A stretch of DNA of 64,000 nucleotides, from the NCBI RefSeq assembly GCF_030123105.1, contig NZ_CP126095.1, positions 1,984,001 through 2,048,000 on the forward strand, in the 5' to 3' direction. The notes below the pieces were generated by a model. It saw only the letters and a list, made by a program, of their open reading frames with translations. It searched no databases and had not been told where the DNA came from. This document shows positions 8,856-18,500 of the stretch, piece by piece. Source of the DNA: Paenibacillus sp. G2S3. Its GTDB lineage: Bacteria > Bacillota > Bacilli > Paenibacillales > Paenibacillaceae. The position numbers and the translations under genes are program-made. Within the stretch, counting starts at the first letter, position 1, and the number at the start of each line of letters is the position of its first letter.

Positions 8856-9615
8856 CGGACCCAGATGACGCTATTTAGCAATTTAGGGCTTTTTGAGCGT
8901 GGTTTCGGACCCCAGTGCAGCTATTGCTTGGAATGAAGCTCTGTGAGGGTGTTTTTTGTGCCAATAGGGGCTATGGGGTCCGATAGCGAGGCAAATGTGC
9001 TCAAAAGTAGCATATAAGGTCAGCTGAGTCCGAAAGCGTAGAACCCCGAGCCCACCGATTCTCCAAGAGCTCCCCGATTGTCCCCGTGCCCCAGTAATCC
9101 TTCGGTTGCCTACTATATACTATTCTAGCTCATCCCCTGATATCTACGGACCCAGATGACGCTATTTAGCAAATAATCACCTTTTGAGCGTGGTTTCGGA
9201 CCCCAGTGCAGCTATTGCTTGGAATGAAGCTCTGTGAGGGTGTTTTTTGTGCCAATAGCGGCAATGGGGTCCGATAGTAAGCCAAATGTGCTTAAAAGTC
9301 GCGTATAAGGTCATCTGAGTCCGAAAGCGTAGAACCCCGAGCCCACCGATTCTCCAAGAGCTCCCCGATTGTCCCCGAGCCCCAGTAATCCTTCGGTTGC
9401 CTACTATATACTATTTTAGCTCATCCCCTGATATCTACGGACCCAGATAACGCTATTTAGCAAATAATCGCCTTTTGAGCGTGGTTTCGGACCCCAGTGC
9501 AGCTATTGCTTGGAATGAAGCTCTGTGAGGGTGTTTTTTGTGCCAATAGCGGCTATGGGGACCGATAGCGAGGCAAATGTGCTCAAAAGTCACGTATAAG
9601 GTCAGCTGAGTCCGA
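8856..9615. repeat. Tandem array (period 291 bp) of a 178-bp nested palindromic element
   Basis: Three copies of a 178-bp element lie at 8856-9033, 9147-9324 and 9438-9615, separated by two nearly identical 113-bp spacers. Each element carries a motif starting CGGACYC at positions 1 and 51, and its inverted form ending GTCCGA at positions 128 and 178, so it is a two-fold palindrome with nested outer and inner arms. By hand count copies 1 and 2 differ at about 15 of 178 positions, while the two spacers differ at only about 2 of 113. The array lies between convergent genes (GH4 and yhbH). No ORF, transposase or CRISPR-like unit is present. A fourth copy lies at 61387-61564. Confidence 0.85.
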
Positions 9616-9691
9616 TGGCTACTTTGTACGGGTGAATGATACTGAATCAAACAGAGGAAGTATGGCGTTTTGTTCAAAGCGGAGAAACCCC

Positions 9692-9744
9692 CAAAAAAAC
9701 ATGGGTATTCCAAAAGCCACGAATTGGCTGAGGGACACCCATGT
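9692..9744 (-). terminator. Terminator of yhbH
   Basis: On the minus strand a stem ACATGGGT/ACCCATGT (9699-9706 with 9737-9744), with an inner AGCCA/TGGCT hairpin, is followed by a run of seven T. It lies just past the yhbH stop. Confidence 0.8.
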
Positions 9745-9752
9745 ATAGGAGA

Positions 9753-10916
9753 TTATGAATTAACAGCACCCTTTTGACTAAAGAAGGTCTTTAGCGCCTG
9801 GTACACTTCTTTTTTGTCTTTAATGACATAATGCATGAATTGTTCATGCTTCAGATGACGATAAGCAGACATTAGTGTACTGCTGCGGTTATACTGATTC
9901 ACTTCACCATAGCCAAACATATTGCTTCGTTTCAGCAGTTCTCCGATTAGCTTCACGCAACGTTCGTTGTCGGAGGTGAGGTTATCCCCGTCGGAGAAGT
10001 GAAACGGATAAATATTGTACTGCGCAGGTGGGTATCGGCTATCGATGATCTCAATCGCTTTTTGATAAGCTGAGGAACAGATGGTTCCCCCACTCTCGCC
10101 ACGAGTGAAAAAATCATGCTCGCTGACCTCTTTAGCCTCTGTATGGTGGGCGAGAAAGACAATCTCCACCTTTTCATACTGGCGGCGCAGAAATCGGGTC
10201 ATCCAGAAGAAGAAGCTGCGGGCGCAATATTTTTCAAAAGATCCCATCGAACCTGACGTATCCATCATCGCAATAATGACCGCATTGGAGTGAGGCGTTC
10301 TAATGTCATCCCATGTTTTGTAGCGCAGATCATCAGGGCTTATACTGTGAATTCCGGGATTACCTCTGCTTGCATTACGCCGAAGATTCTCCAGAAGGGT
10401 ACGTTTCTTATCGATGTTGGACATCATACCTTTTTTACGGATATCGTTGAAGATGATAGATTTAACCTCGATCTCTTCCTTATTCTTGGGCTTCAGATGA
10501 GGCAACTCCATATCCTGAAACAAGATGTCCTCCAGATCCTCCAGATTCACCTCTGCTTCCACGGTGTCTTGACCGGGTTGATCGCCTGCTTTATCCCCTT
10601 TGCCTGGCTGTGCCGACTGTGAATCGCGCCCAAGTACATCCCCGACCTGACTTTCCCCGTCGCCCTGTCCTACATGCTTTTGCTTACGGAAGTTATAGAT
10701 AATTCGATACTCATCCAGACTGCGAATCGGAACCTTTACAATCTGCTTACCGCCTGACAAAATAATATTTTCTTCGGTCACGAGATCCGGCAAATTATCC
10801 TTGATAGCTTCTCTGACCTTTTGCTGATGACGTTCCTGATCCTGATGACCTTTGCGATGAAGGGACCAGTCTTCTTTTGAAACTACAAAGGAAAAGGGAC
10901 CAGATGATTGCGACAG
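9753..10916 (-). CDS. yhbH: Sporulation protein YhbH (DUF444/UPF0229 family)
   Basis: This homologue of B. subtilis YhbH, a sporulation-associated protein of the UPF0229 family, has about 387 residues. The N-terminus shows the family signature [19 protein letters not shown] and [21 protein letters not shown] charged glycine-rich linker follows, then a von Willebrand A-like domain with the metal-binding motif MMDTSGSMG. Upstream in-frame ATGs would add about 75 residues unlike the family. The only well-placed ribosome site, GGGAGG at 10930-10925, sits 8 bases before a CTG at 10916; an in-frame GTG at 10925 overlaps that site. I therefore prefer the CTG start, which gives a family-like N-terminus. 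It works in the mother cell or forespore; the molecular role is unknown. Confidence 0.85.
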   Translation of the reverse strand: MSQSSGPFSFVVSKEDWSLHRKGHQDQERHQQKVREAIKDNLPDLVTEENIILSGGKQIVKVPIRSLDEYRIIYNFRKQKHVGQGDGESQVGDVLGRDSQSAQPGKGDKAGDQPGQDTVEAEVNLEDLEDILFQDMELPHLKPKNKEEIEVKSIIFNDIRKKGMMSNIDKKRTLLENLRRNASRGNPGIHSISPDDLRYKTWDDIRTPHSNAVIIAMMDTSGSMGSFEKYCARSFFFWMTRFLRRQYEKVEIVFLAHHTEAKEVSEHDFFTRGESGGTICSSAYQKAIEIIDSRYPPAQYNIYPFHFSDGDNLTSDNERCVKLIGELLKRSNMFGYGEVNQYNRSSTLMSAYRHLKHEQFMHYVIKDKKEVYQALKTFFSQKGAVNS

Positions 10917-11002
10917 GATGACCACCTCCCATGGAATATAAATGTTGATTGAAGGAACCTTTTGCAAAGTAAATACTTGTGGTGATGTTTTGAAAATATA
11001 AG

Positions 11003-11032
11003 ATAGTATAAGTTTCACCCTATACATTATCC
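11003..11032 (-). promoter_or_regulatory. Possible sigma-E-type promoter of yhbH
   Basis: On the minus strand GGATAAT (11032-11026) and TATACTAT (11010-11003) resemble the sigma-E -35 and -10 elements (kmATATT, CATACAhT), about 15 bp apart. B. subtilis yhbH is, to my knowledge, sigma-E dependent. The match is imperfect. Confidence 0.3.
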
Positions 11033-11044
11033 TTATATTTCTAC

Positions 11045-11086
11045 AAGAAACGGTTATCGTCTTTAAAGACGACAACGTCGTTTCTT
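11045..11086 (-). terminator. Long palindrome after the DUF11 gene, possible terminator
   Basis: An AAGAAACG/CGTTTCTT outer stem (11045-11052 with 11079-11086) encloses a perfect 16-bp palindrome TCGTCTTTAAAGACGA at 11057-11072. It lies about 50 bp past the DUF11 stop on the minus strand. The T tract is short, so termination is plausible but not certain. Confidence 0.45.
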
Positions 11087-11136
11087 CTTGGGTTGTAACT
11101 AAAGTATATTCATGGGGATGGGGGATATGTGATTTC

Positions 11137-12822
11137 TTATTCACTGATCTCTTCCACGGTCAATGTATAACTGTTCGATTGGCTCTCTCCAGAGTATTCA
11201 CGTCCATCAAGATTGAAAAAATATTGAGCGGTTACTAAGCCTTTAAGGAAACGACCCAGTACATGTTCACTTACCCGGACAAAATAATGGATGTTTACAG
11301 TAGCAGCAGCTTTGACAGTCCCAAGCGACAAGATACCGTCAAATGAAGATTGCGGATTTGGAATTCCGTCAATCACAATGCTGCTAGGATCAAGAAGACA
11401 TTCCTCCGGCGTTAGCCGATCAAGGGATACTTCTGCAGGCCAATTCCCACTATTCGTTAGGGAGATCCAGCACTGGACATGCTCTCCTTCTTCCACTAGG
11501 GTCGGCTTTGCATGAGCTTCGAGAGAAATGACAGGTGTGACAATTAAGGTAGTAACGGTATTGGAACGAGAGGTTTGTCTTACTGTTCGTCCGTCCGGGA
11601 GCACAAAAGTATACTGAACACTGCCATGGTTTTGTACGGCCGCGATGGCATGAATGTTTATAGCCGCAGGTATGCTCACTTGAAAGACCACGACCGCTGA
11701 AGTTCCGCCTCTTAATGTGCCTAGCTGAATGCCATCTGCAGGAGGGGCGCCTTTTTGCATCACTCCGTTTAAGAGAACGCTATCCCATACGAAAAGAGTG
11801 CCCGAAGGGATAGCATCGGTCAGAACCGCATTTACGGCCAAGTTCCCGCTGTTGGTTACTGTTAGCTCATATCTTAGGTTGTCACCTGGAGCTGCTGTAA
11901 CATGATCTACTCTTTTGCTGATGGTGACGCCTGCCAGAACAAGTGAGACAACGACGGTGTTGCTCTCGGTTGTATTGGGATTGTCGTCGACGGTATAAGT
12001 TACAGCTGCACGATTAGTCAGGTCCAAGGATGAAGGGATCTCTGTCACTCGGACGCGAAAGGTAATATCCATGCTTAGGTCTTTATCAAGTTGACCGAGT
12101 AATATTCCTTGCGTAGGATCTGATTCTGGATAATAGATTCCACCTGCAATGACACTCCCTGGAATGAACAGGGCTCCGTTCGGAATAGGTATCGTTGCGA
12201 TGATTTGGTTTAATAGGCTGTTTCCTTCGTTCGTGAGCCGCAATGTGTAGGTAATTACATCCCCTATAAAAGAAGTTGGAGTGCTTGCAGACAACGAGGT
12301 AGATAGCTGATAGGAACGTAAAGATACTAGTACGGTATTAGAATATAAATCTCCGTTAACGATTCTTCCCTCCGGTGTGGCAAAAGAAAAACGGCCTAGC
12401 GCTTTATTTTGCAGCACTAGTGGAGACGGCAGTGAAATGATGACGACTTGAAAGGCGATGCTCACTTGACTTTGCGGAGCAATAGAACCTAGCGGTATGC
12501 CCGAAGACGGTGTAGCCCCTGGGAGAGGCACACCGTCTCTGAGCACGCTGTTGGAAATAAAGGATACACCCTCTGGAAGAATGTCATACACCGTTAACAC
12601 AGCTTCTGTGTTTCCATCATTAGAAGCTTGAATGGTGTACACCAGAGTGTCACCTAATGAGGCATGGAGTTTGTCTGTACTCTTCAGCAATGAAAGCACG
12701 GGGCCCACGACCGGGGTGTTAACGGTATTGGAATAGACAATGCCGTCAACACCCGCTGCCGAGTTGAAGAGTACCATGGATTGATTGGTTACGACAGGCT
12801 GGGTACGTGAGCCGGGAATCAT
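11137..12822 (-). CDS. DUF11-repeat protein, C-terminal part of a split giant gene
   Basis: This 561-residue frame completes the giant repeat protein encoded just upstream. It starts in the middle of a DUF11 unit: its first residues supply the missing second half of unit 15 (ending SNTVNTPVV), followed by four further units (16-19) starting near [27 protein letters not shown] and ISLEAHAKP. The last two are the most diverged. It ends without a sortase motif, membrane anchor or cell-wall domain. The ATG overlaps the upstream stop as ATGA, which could allow coupled reinitiation, but the boundary cuts a domain. A single-base frameshift in one ancestral gene is therefore the simpler explanation. 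Confidence 0.7.
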   Translation of the reverse strand: MIPGSRTQPVVTNQSMVLFNSAAGVDGIVYSNTVNTPVVGPVLSLLKSTDKLHASLGDTLVYTIQASNDGNTEAVLTVYDILPEGVSFISNSVLRDGVPLPGATPSSGIPLGSIAPQSQVSIAFQVVIISLPSPLVLQNKALGRFSFATPEGRIVNGDLYSNTVLVSLRSYQLSTSLSASTPTSFIGDVITYTLRLTNEGNSLLNQIIATIPIPNGALFIPGSVIAGGIYYPESDPTQGILLGQLDKDLSMDITFRVRVTEIPSSLDLTNRAAVTYTVDDNPNTTESNTVVVSLVLAGVTISKRVDHVTAAPGDNLRYELTVTNSGNLAVNAVLTDAIPSGTLFVWDSVLLNGVMQKGAPPADGIQLGTLRGGTSAVVVFQVSIPAAINIHAIAAVQNHGSVQYTFVLPDGRTVRQTSRSNTVTTLIVTPVISLEAHAKPTLVEEGEHVQCWISLTNSGNWPAEVSLDRLTPEECLLDPSSIVIDGIPNPQSSFDGILSLGTVKAAATVNIHYFVRVSEHVLGRFLKGLVTAQYFFNLDGREYSGESQSNSYTLTVEEISE

Positions 12823-15800
12823 AATGCTACTACCTGAACCTGGAAGGTGATGGTTGAAGAAGCACCAGCAGCAATCGTTCCAATGGCAATACCGGAAGCC
12901 GGGCTGCCATTAGGTCGTGGGGTTCCGTCTACAGTGATGCTGCCTGTTACAAACTGACTGCCTGCTGGGATAGGGTCAACCATGATAACGTTATTGACTG
13001 CTGATATCCCCAAGTTGGTAACAACAATGGTATAGGTGATGATATCGCCGACAACGGCATCTATAGAGGTAGTGCTCTTAACGACACTCACATCCGGAGA
13101 AGAGACAGGGATGATTAGGACGTTTGAAAGTGAAGTTCCGGTGAGCAGACGTCCATCGGGTGGTGTGAATGAGAAAGTTGCTGAAGCTTGATTGACTAAC
13201 TGCTGCGGTGAAGGGAGGGAGGCTACAGTAACTTGCAGGGTTATGGTCACTGTTACCGTGCTTCCCGGAGCAACTGCTCCAATATTTAATCCAGCGGACG
13301 GATCGGAGCCCGGTTGTGGCACTCCATTTACGAGCACGCTGTTTGGAACAAAGATGGCTCCGCTAGGAATTGTATCGGATACGACTACATTTGCTATGAG
13401 ATTACCGGTATTCGTTACATTCAGGAAGTAAGTAATCGTATCTCCGACCGTTGCTGCAGTTCTATCCGCGCTTTTGACAACAACGATAATTGGCTGATAT
13501 ACAGGAATAACAAGCGTATTAGAGAAAGAGGATCCCGAGAATGCTCCAGATGTGAAGCTGACGGAAGCTTGATCGGTTAGCGTTGCAGGATTAGGCAGTA
13601 CATTGACGATAGTGTTGAACGAGATATTGACCGTAACGCCCGGTGCAATTGTGCCAAGCGAGATACCATTCGCTGGATTGGCATTAGGATGTGGAGTGCC
13701 ATTAACGATCACACTGCCAGCAACAAAAGTAGACCCCGCGGGTATTGGATCACTGATGTTTACATTGCTAATATTGGCTATTCCACTATTGGTAACCGTC
13801 AAGTTGTAGGTAATAGTATCGCCAACAACGGCATCTGTAGCTGGTGAAGACTTTGTTACGATCACATTTGGTGAGGATACTGAAATAGTTGTCGTATTGG
13901 AATTGATCGAGCTGTTAAATGTCCGCCCATCAGGCAAGGTGTAAGCAAATGCTACCGATGCTTGATTTATAAGCTGCTGGCTTGCTGGTAGTGTAGAAAT
14001 GAGTACGGAGAACATGACAGACAGTGTTGCACCTGCGGATATAACACCGAGTGGAATGCCAGCGGCAGGATCTGCTCCAGGAGCTGGAGCACCTTGAATA
14101 AGCACACTGTTTGGCACAAAAGTTGTTCCAGACGGGATGGTATCACTCAGAGTAGCCAAAGCCCCATAATTTCCTGTATTGGATACATTGATCGTGTAAG
14201 TAATGGTATCTCCGACGGTCGCTTGAATTGAATTCGAGCTTTTTGCTGCGGCTAAAATCGGTAAGTAAATAGGTGTTGATACAATATTAGAAAAGGCTAC
14301 ATTTGAGAGGACGCCTGAGGTAAAGCTGACCGTTGACTGGTTATTTAGTAGGCCTGAGGGTGGCAATGAGACTGTATTCACTGTGAACGCTACAGTTACG
14401 GTTACACCTGGTGCAATACTTCCCAAAGTTACCCCCGTGGAAGGGCTAACCCCCGTACGAGGTACACCATCGACTAGCACGCTGCCTAATACAAATGTAG
14501 TACCCGCAGGAAGGGCATCCGTGAAGACGGCATTATTTACCGGTTCAATTCCGTTATTGGTAATCGTAACAGAATAGGTGATCGTGTCTCCAACAGTAGT
14601 TGCTGTGGTTGGGGTAGATTTTACAACAGCCAGATTTGGAGAAGAGACAGGGATGGTAACTGTATTAGATAGGATTGAACCACCAAGTGTGCGGCCGTCA
14701 GGTAAAGTGAAGCTATACGCTACTGTACCCTGGTTGACCAGCTGCTGAGGAGTGGGTAGTGAGGTGATATCAACCGTGAATACTACTGCTGTTGTACCAC
14801 CGGGAGGAATAACTCCTGCAGGAATACCTGTAGACGGATCTGCTTGCGCTAATGGGAGTCCATTAATGAGCACACTGTTCGTAACGAAGGTAGTGCCGGC
14901 TGGGATATTGTCCGTAATGATTAAGCTTGCTGGATAGTTACCAGTATTACTTACGGTAAGAGTATAGCTGACAGCGTCACCCGTAGTAGCATTAAGTGTA
15001 CTTGATGTTTTGACAACGGAGATGTTCGGCTGGAATACTGGGATGGTAACGGTATTAGAGAAAGTCGAACCGGAAAAAACACCTGATGTAAAGGTTACGG
15101 ATGCTTTATTGATGAGTGTAGCAGTAGGAGGAACAGAGGTGACAGTAACGCTGTAAGCAACCAGAGCTGAAGCTCCAGGCGCTAGGGTACCAATTGATAT
15201 CCCCGAAGAAGGATTCAGGTTTGGAAAAGGTACTCCGTTCACGGATACGCTACCCGTTACAAAAGCAGCACCTGCAGGCGTAGGATCATTAAGTATTATG
15301 CTATTGACAGCTTCTATACCGTTATTTGTAATATTTACGTTATAAATGACTGTATCTCCGACCGCAACAGAAGTTGAAGTTGAGCTTTTGACAACTACGA
15401 TATTAGGAGCAGAGACCTGTAGTGTGACTGTATTTGATACGGCAGTTCCGCTTAAGGGCCTACCGTCAGGAGGGGTATAGGTGAAGCTTGCAGAAGCTTG
15501 ATTGCTGATTTGTTGTGGCGATGGTAAGGAAACGATACTTACAGAGAAGCTAACAGGAATACTGGCTCCCGGTGCGACACTCCCAACAGCTATGCCCGTA
15601 TTTGGCGCTGCACCTGGTTGCGGCATACCACCGACAATAACACTGTTAGGATTAAAGACGGTTCCAGCTGGAATGTTATCGGTTAGGGTTACATTTGCTG
15701 CTAGATTTCCTGCGTTACTTACAACCACCGTATAGTTTACGGTATCACCGACAACTAAAGCATCGACATTACCGTTTCCATCCACGGCACTTTTTAATAA

Positions 15801-18500
15801 GGAGATCTGTGGCTGAATGACTGGTGTGCTGGTAATGTTAGATGAAGAAGAACCGGAGAATACACCGGATGTAAAACTGACGGATGACTGATTATTAATC
15901 TGTGATGGTATCGGCATCGTTATCCTCACCTCGAATGTTACGGTAGCTGTGGCGCCTGGACCCAGACTACCGATTGGAATGCCGGCGGACGGAACTGCTA
16001 GCGGCTGGGTAATGCCACCTACAATTACGGTTCCGGGAATAAAAGCTACATTCTCAGGCAGAGGATCGCTGAGAATGATGTTGCTTACTGTAGCAATGCT
16101 GTTGTTCGTCAATACAGAGGTGAATGTAAGGATATCACCTGTAACTGCGGTAGCAGCATTTACGCTTTTTACGACACTGACGTTAGGTGCGGAAACAGGG
16201 ACAGAGAGCGTATTGGACACTACATTTCCTCCGAGTTGACGCCCGTCTGGGAGGGTGAAGCTATAAGTTGCCGAAGCGGAGTTCAGCAACATCTGTGAAG
16301 GAGGTAATGCTGTTATCGTGACCAGAAAGCTCACGGATACACTGTCACCTGGTGCCAATGTGCCTACAGGGATTCCGGTTACAGGATTATATCCGGGTAA
16401 AGGTGTTCCGCCAATAATTACACTGTTCGCGTTAAATACAGATTGAGGTGGAAGATTATCAGTTAATAGTAGAGTGGTTGCAATATTCCCGGTATTGCTG
16501 ATGAGGATCGAGTAAGACAAAGATCCCCCTACAGATGCCTGAGCTGTATTCGCGCTTTTGACCATATTAATGATCGGTTGATACACAGGTGTTACTACCG
16601 TATTCGATAGTGAGGAACCAGTGAAGGCACCGGATGTGAAAGAAGCACTAGCTCTGTTTGCAAACTGCGATGGATTTGGTAAAGAAGAAACATTCACTTT
16701 AAAAGAGACCGTTATAGAGCTGCCTGCCGCAATACTACTGATAGATATTCCAGTACTTGGATTTGCGGCTGGTACCGATGAACCTCCAACAATAACGCTC
16801 CCTGCTACAAAAGTGCCTCCCGTAGGGATGGGGTCAGAGACGACGACATTATTCACAGCTACGCTACTTGTGTTGGACACTACGACTGTGTAAGTCAGAT
16901 TCTCGCCGACTGCGACATCAGCGACACTTGCGGTTTTACTTAGCGTAATGTTTGGAGCAGAGACAGGGATGCTAACAGTGTTTGATTGGCTAGTACCGGA
17001 TAAGGATCTACCGCTTGGTAATTGGTAAGTGTAACTGCTGCTGGCCAGATTGTTCAGAACAGGTGGTGAAGGCAGAGATTGGACAGAGACCAGAAATGTT
17101 ACGGGCACAACAGTTCCAAAGGCAATTGTACCTAGATTAATACCCGTAAGTGGGGAGTCTGTTGGTCGTACGACTCCGTTTACAGTTACACTACCCGATA
17201 CAAAGGCTGCCCCTGAGGGAATATTGTCGGTTAAGGTTACAGCTGCTCCAATATTTCCAGAGTTCTGAACATTTAATGTATAAAGAATATTGCCGCCTAC
17301 TGTTGCACTAGCGGTGTTCGAGCTTTTGACAATTTGAATGATGGGTTGATATACCGGAGTCGTAGTCGTGTTGGAAAGCGAAATGCCAGTAAAGGCTCCT
17401 GAGCTGTAGGATGCCGTAGACTTGTTCAATAGCTGTGATGGACTAGGTAATGAGATAACATTGACCTGAAAGGTGACGGCAACCGAACTTCCTGCAGCGA
17501 TTGAACCAACAGTAATCCCTGTTCCTGGATTTGCAGAGGGTTGTGACGTCCCCGCAACTGTAACACTTCCTGAAACCAGCGAAGTCCCTGCAGGAATGGT
17601 GTCTGTAAGGGTGACGTTAGTAATTGCTTCAATCCCGTTGTTGGTGATCACGGAAGTATAAAGGAGTGTATCGCCGACAGCGACATCAGCAAATCCTGCG
17701 CTTTTGACCACGGTAACATTTGGGAGTCTAACTGGAATAGACAATGTATTGGATGAGGCTGATCCAGCTATAATTCGCCCATCTGGAACCTGAAAGGTAT
17801 AGGCAGCGCTTGCTTGGTCGACCAGTTGTGGTGGAGACGGAAGGCTGTTCACTAATACACGGAATTGAATGGTAGAGCTACCTCCAGCAGCGATCGTCCC
17901 TATAGCAATACCTGTAGCAGGATTTCCAGCGACTGGCGTTCCATTGACGGTAAAACTACCCGCGACATAAGAGCTTCCTGTAGGAATGTTATCCGTAAGT
18001 GTCGTTAGCGCACCGATGTTTCCAGTGTTGGTGATTTGAAGCGTATAGGTGATTTGATCTCCGACGGTCGCATTTGCAGTGTTGGCTGATTTTATAATGC
18101 TAAGAATGGGCGAATACACGGGTAAAGTTACTGTATTGGATGGAATGACCCCGGTCATGATAGAGCCCCCGGCTACACTTTGAAACGTAAAGGCAGCATT
18201 TGCGGTATTAGCGATATTCTGCGGACTTGGTGGTAATGAAGTGACTTTGGCTTGATATGTAACTGTTATTGAAGTGCTCAAAGCTAATGACCCCAAAGAG
18301 ATTCCCGCTGTAATATCAAAGGTTGGCCTTGCGACGCCGGCCACTACAACGCTTCCGGTAACAAAGGTTGATCCTGCTGGCAGCGCATCTGATAAAACGA
18401 CGCTAGCCGCACTCGCTGTACCTGTATTACTGACAATGACAGTGTAAGTTACCGTATCCCCGACTATAGGTCCGGTCACATTGGCACTTTTAGTAACGTT
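11290..18500 (-). repeat. Nineteen DUF11 repeat units with alternating A/B types
   Basis: Nineteen coding repeats of about 380 bp run across both ORFs. From unit 2 onward they alternate: one type has SNTGN and ends in TFxxPDGR...SNT, the other has TNNG and ends in FTSGxFxGxxxSNT. The real repeat period is thus a two-unit block of about 780 bp. Units 16-19 in the second ORF are less regular. Confidence 0.75.

Noticed and set aside
8745..8936. Small plus-strand ORF in the array region
   Set aside because: It has no ribosome site, runs into the palindromic element, and its product is not conserved-looking.
8856..9615. Tandem array considered as a CRISPR or satellite coding repeat
   Set aside because: The 291-bp period, 178-bp palindromes and near-identical spacers do not fit CRISPR, and no frame is open through the units.
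9453..9713. Minus-strand ORF across the third element copy
   Set aside because: It consists of repeat plus terminator sequence and has no ribosome site.
12810..12830. Programmed -1 frameshifting at the DUF11 split
   Set aside because: No X-XXY-YYZ slippery heptamer or A-run precedes the stop; a plain indel or sequencing error is simpler.
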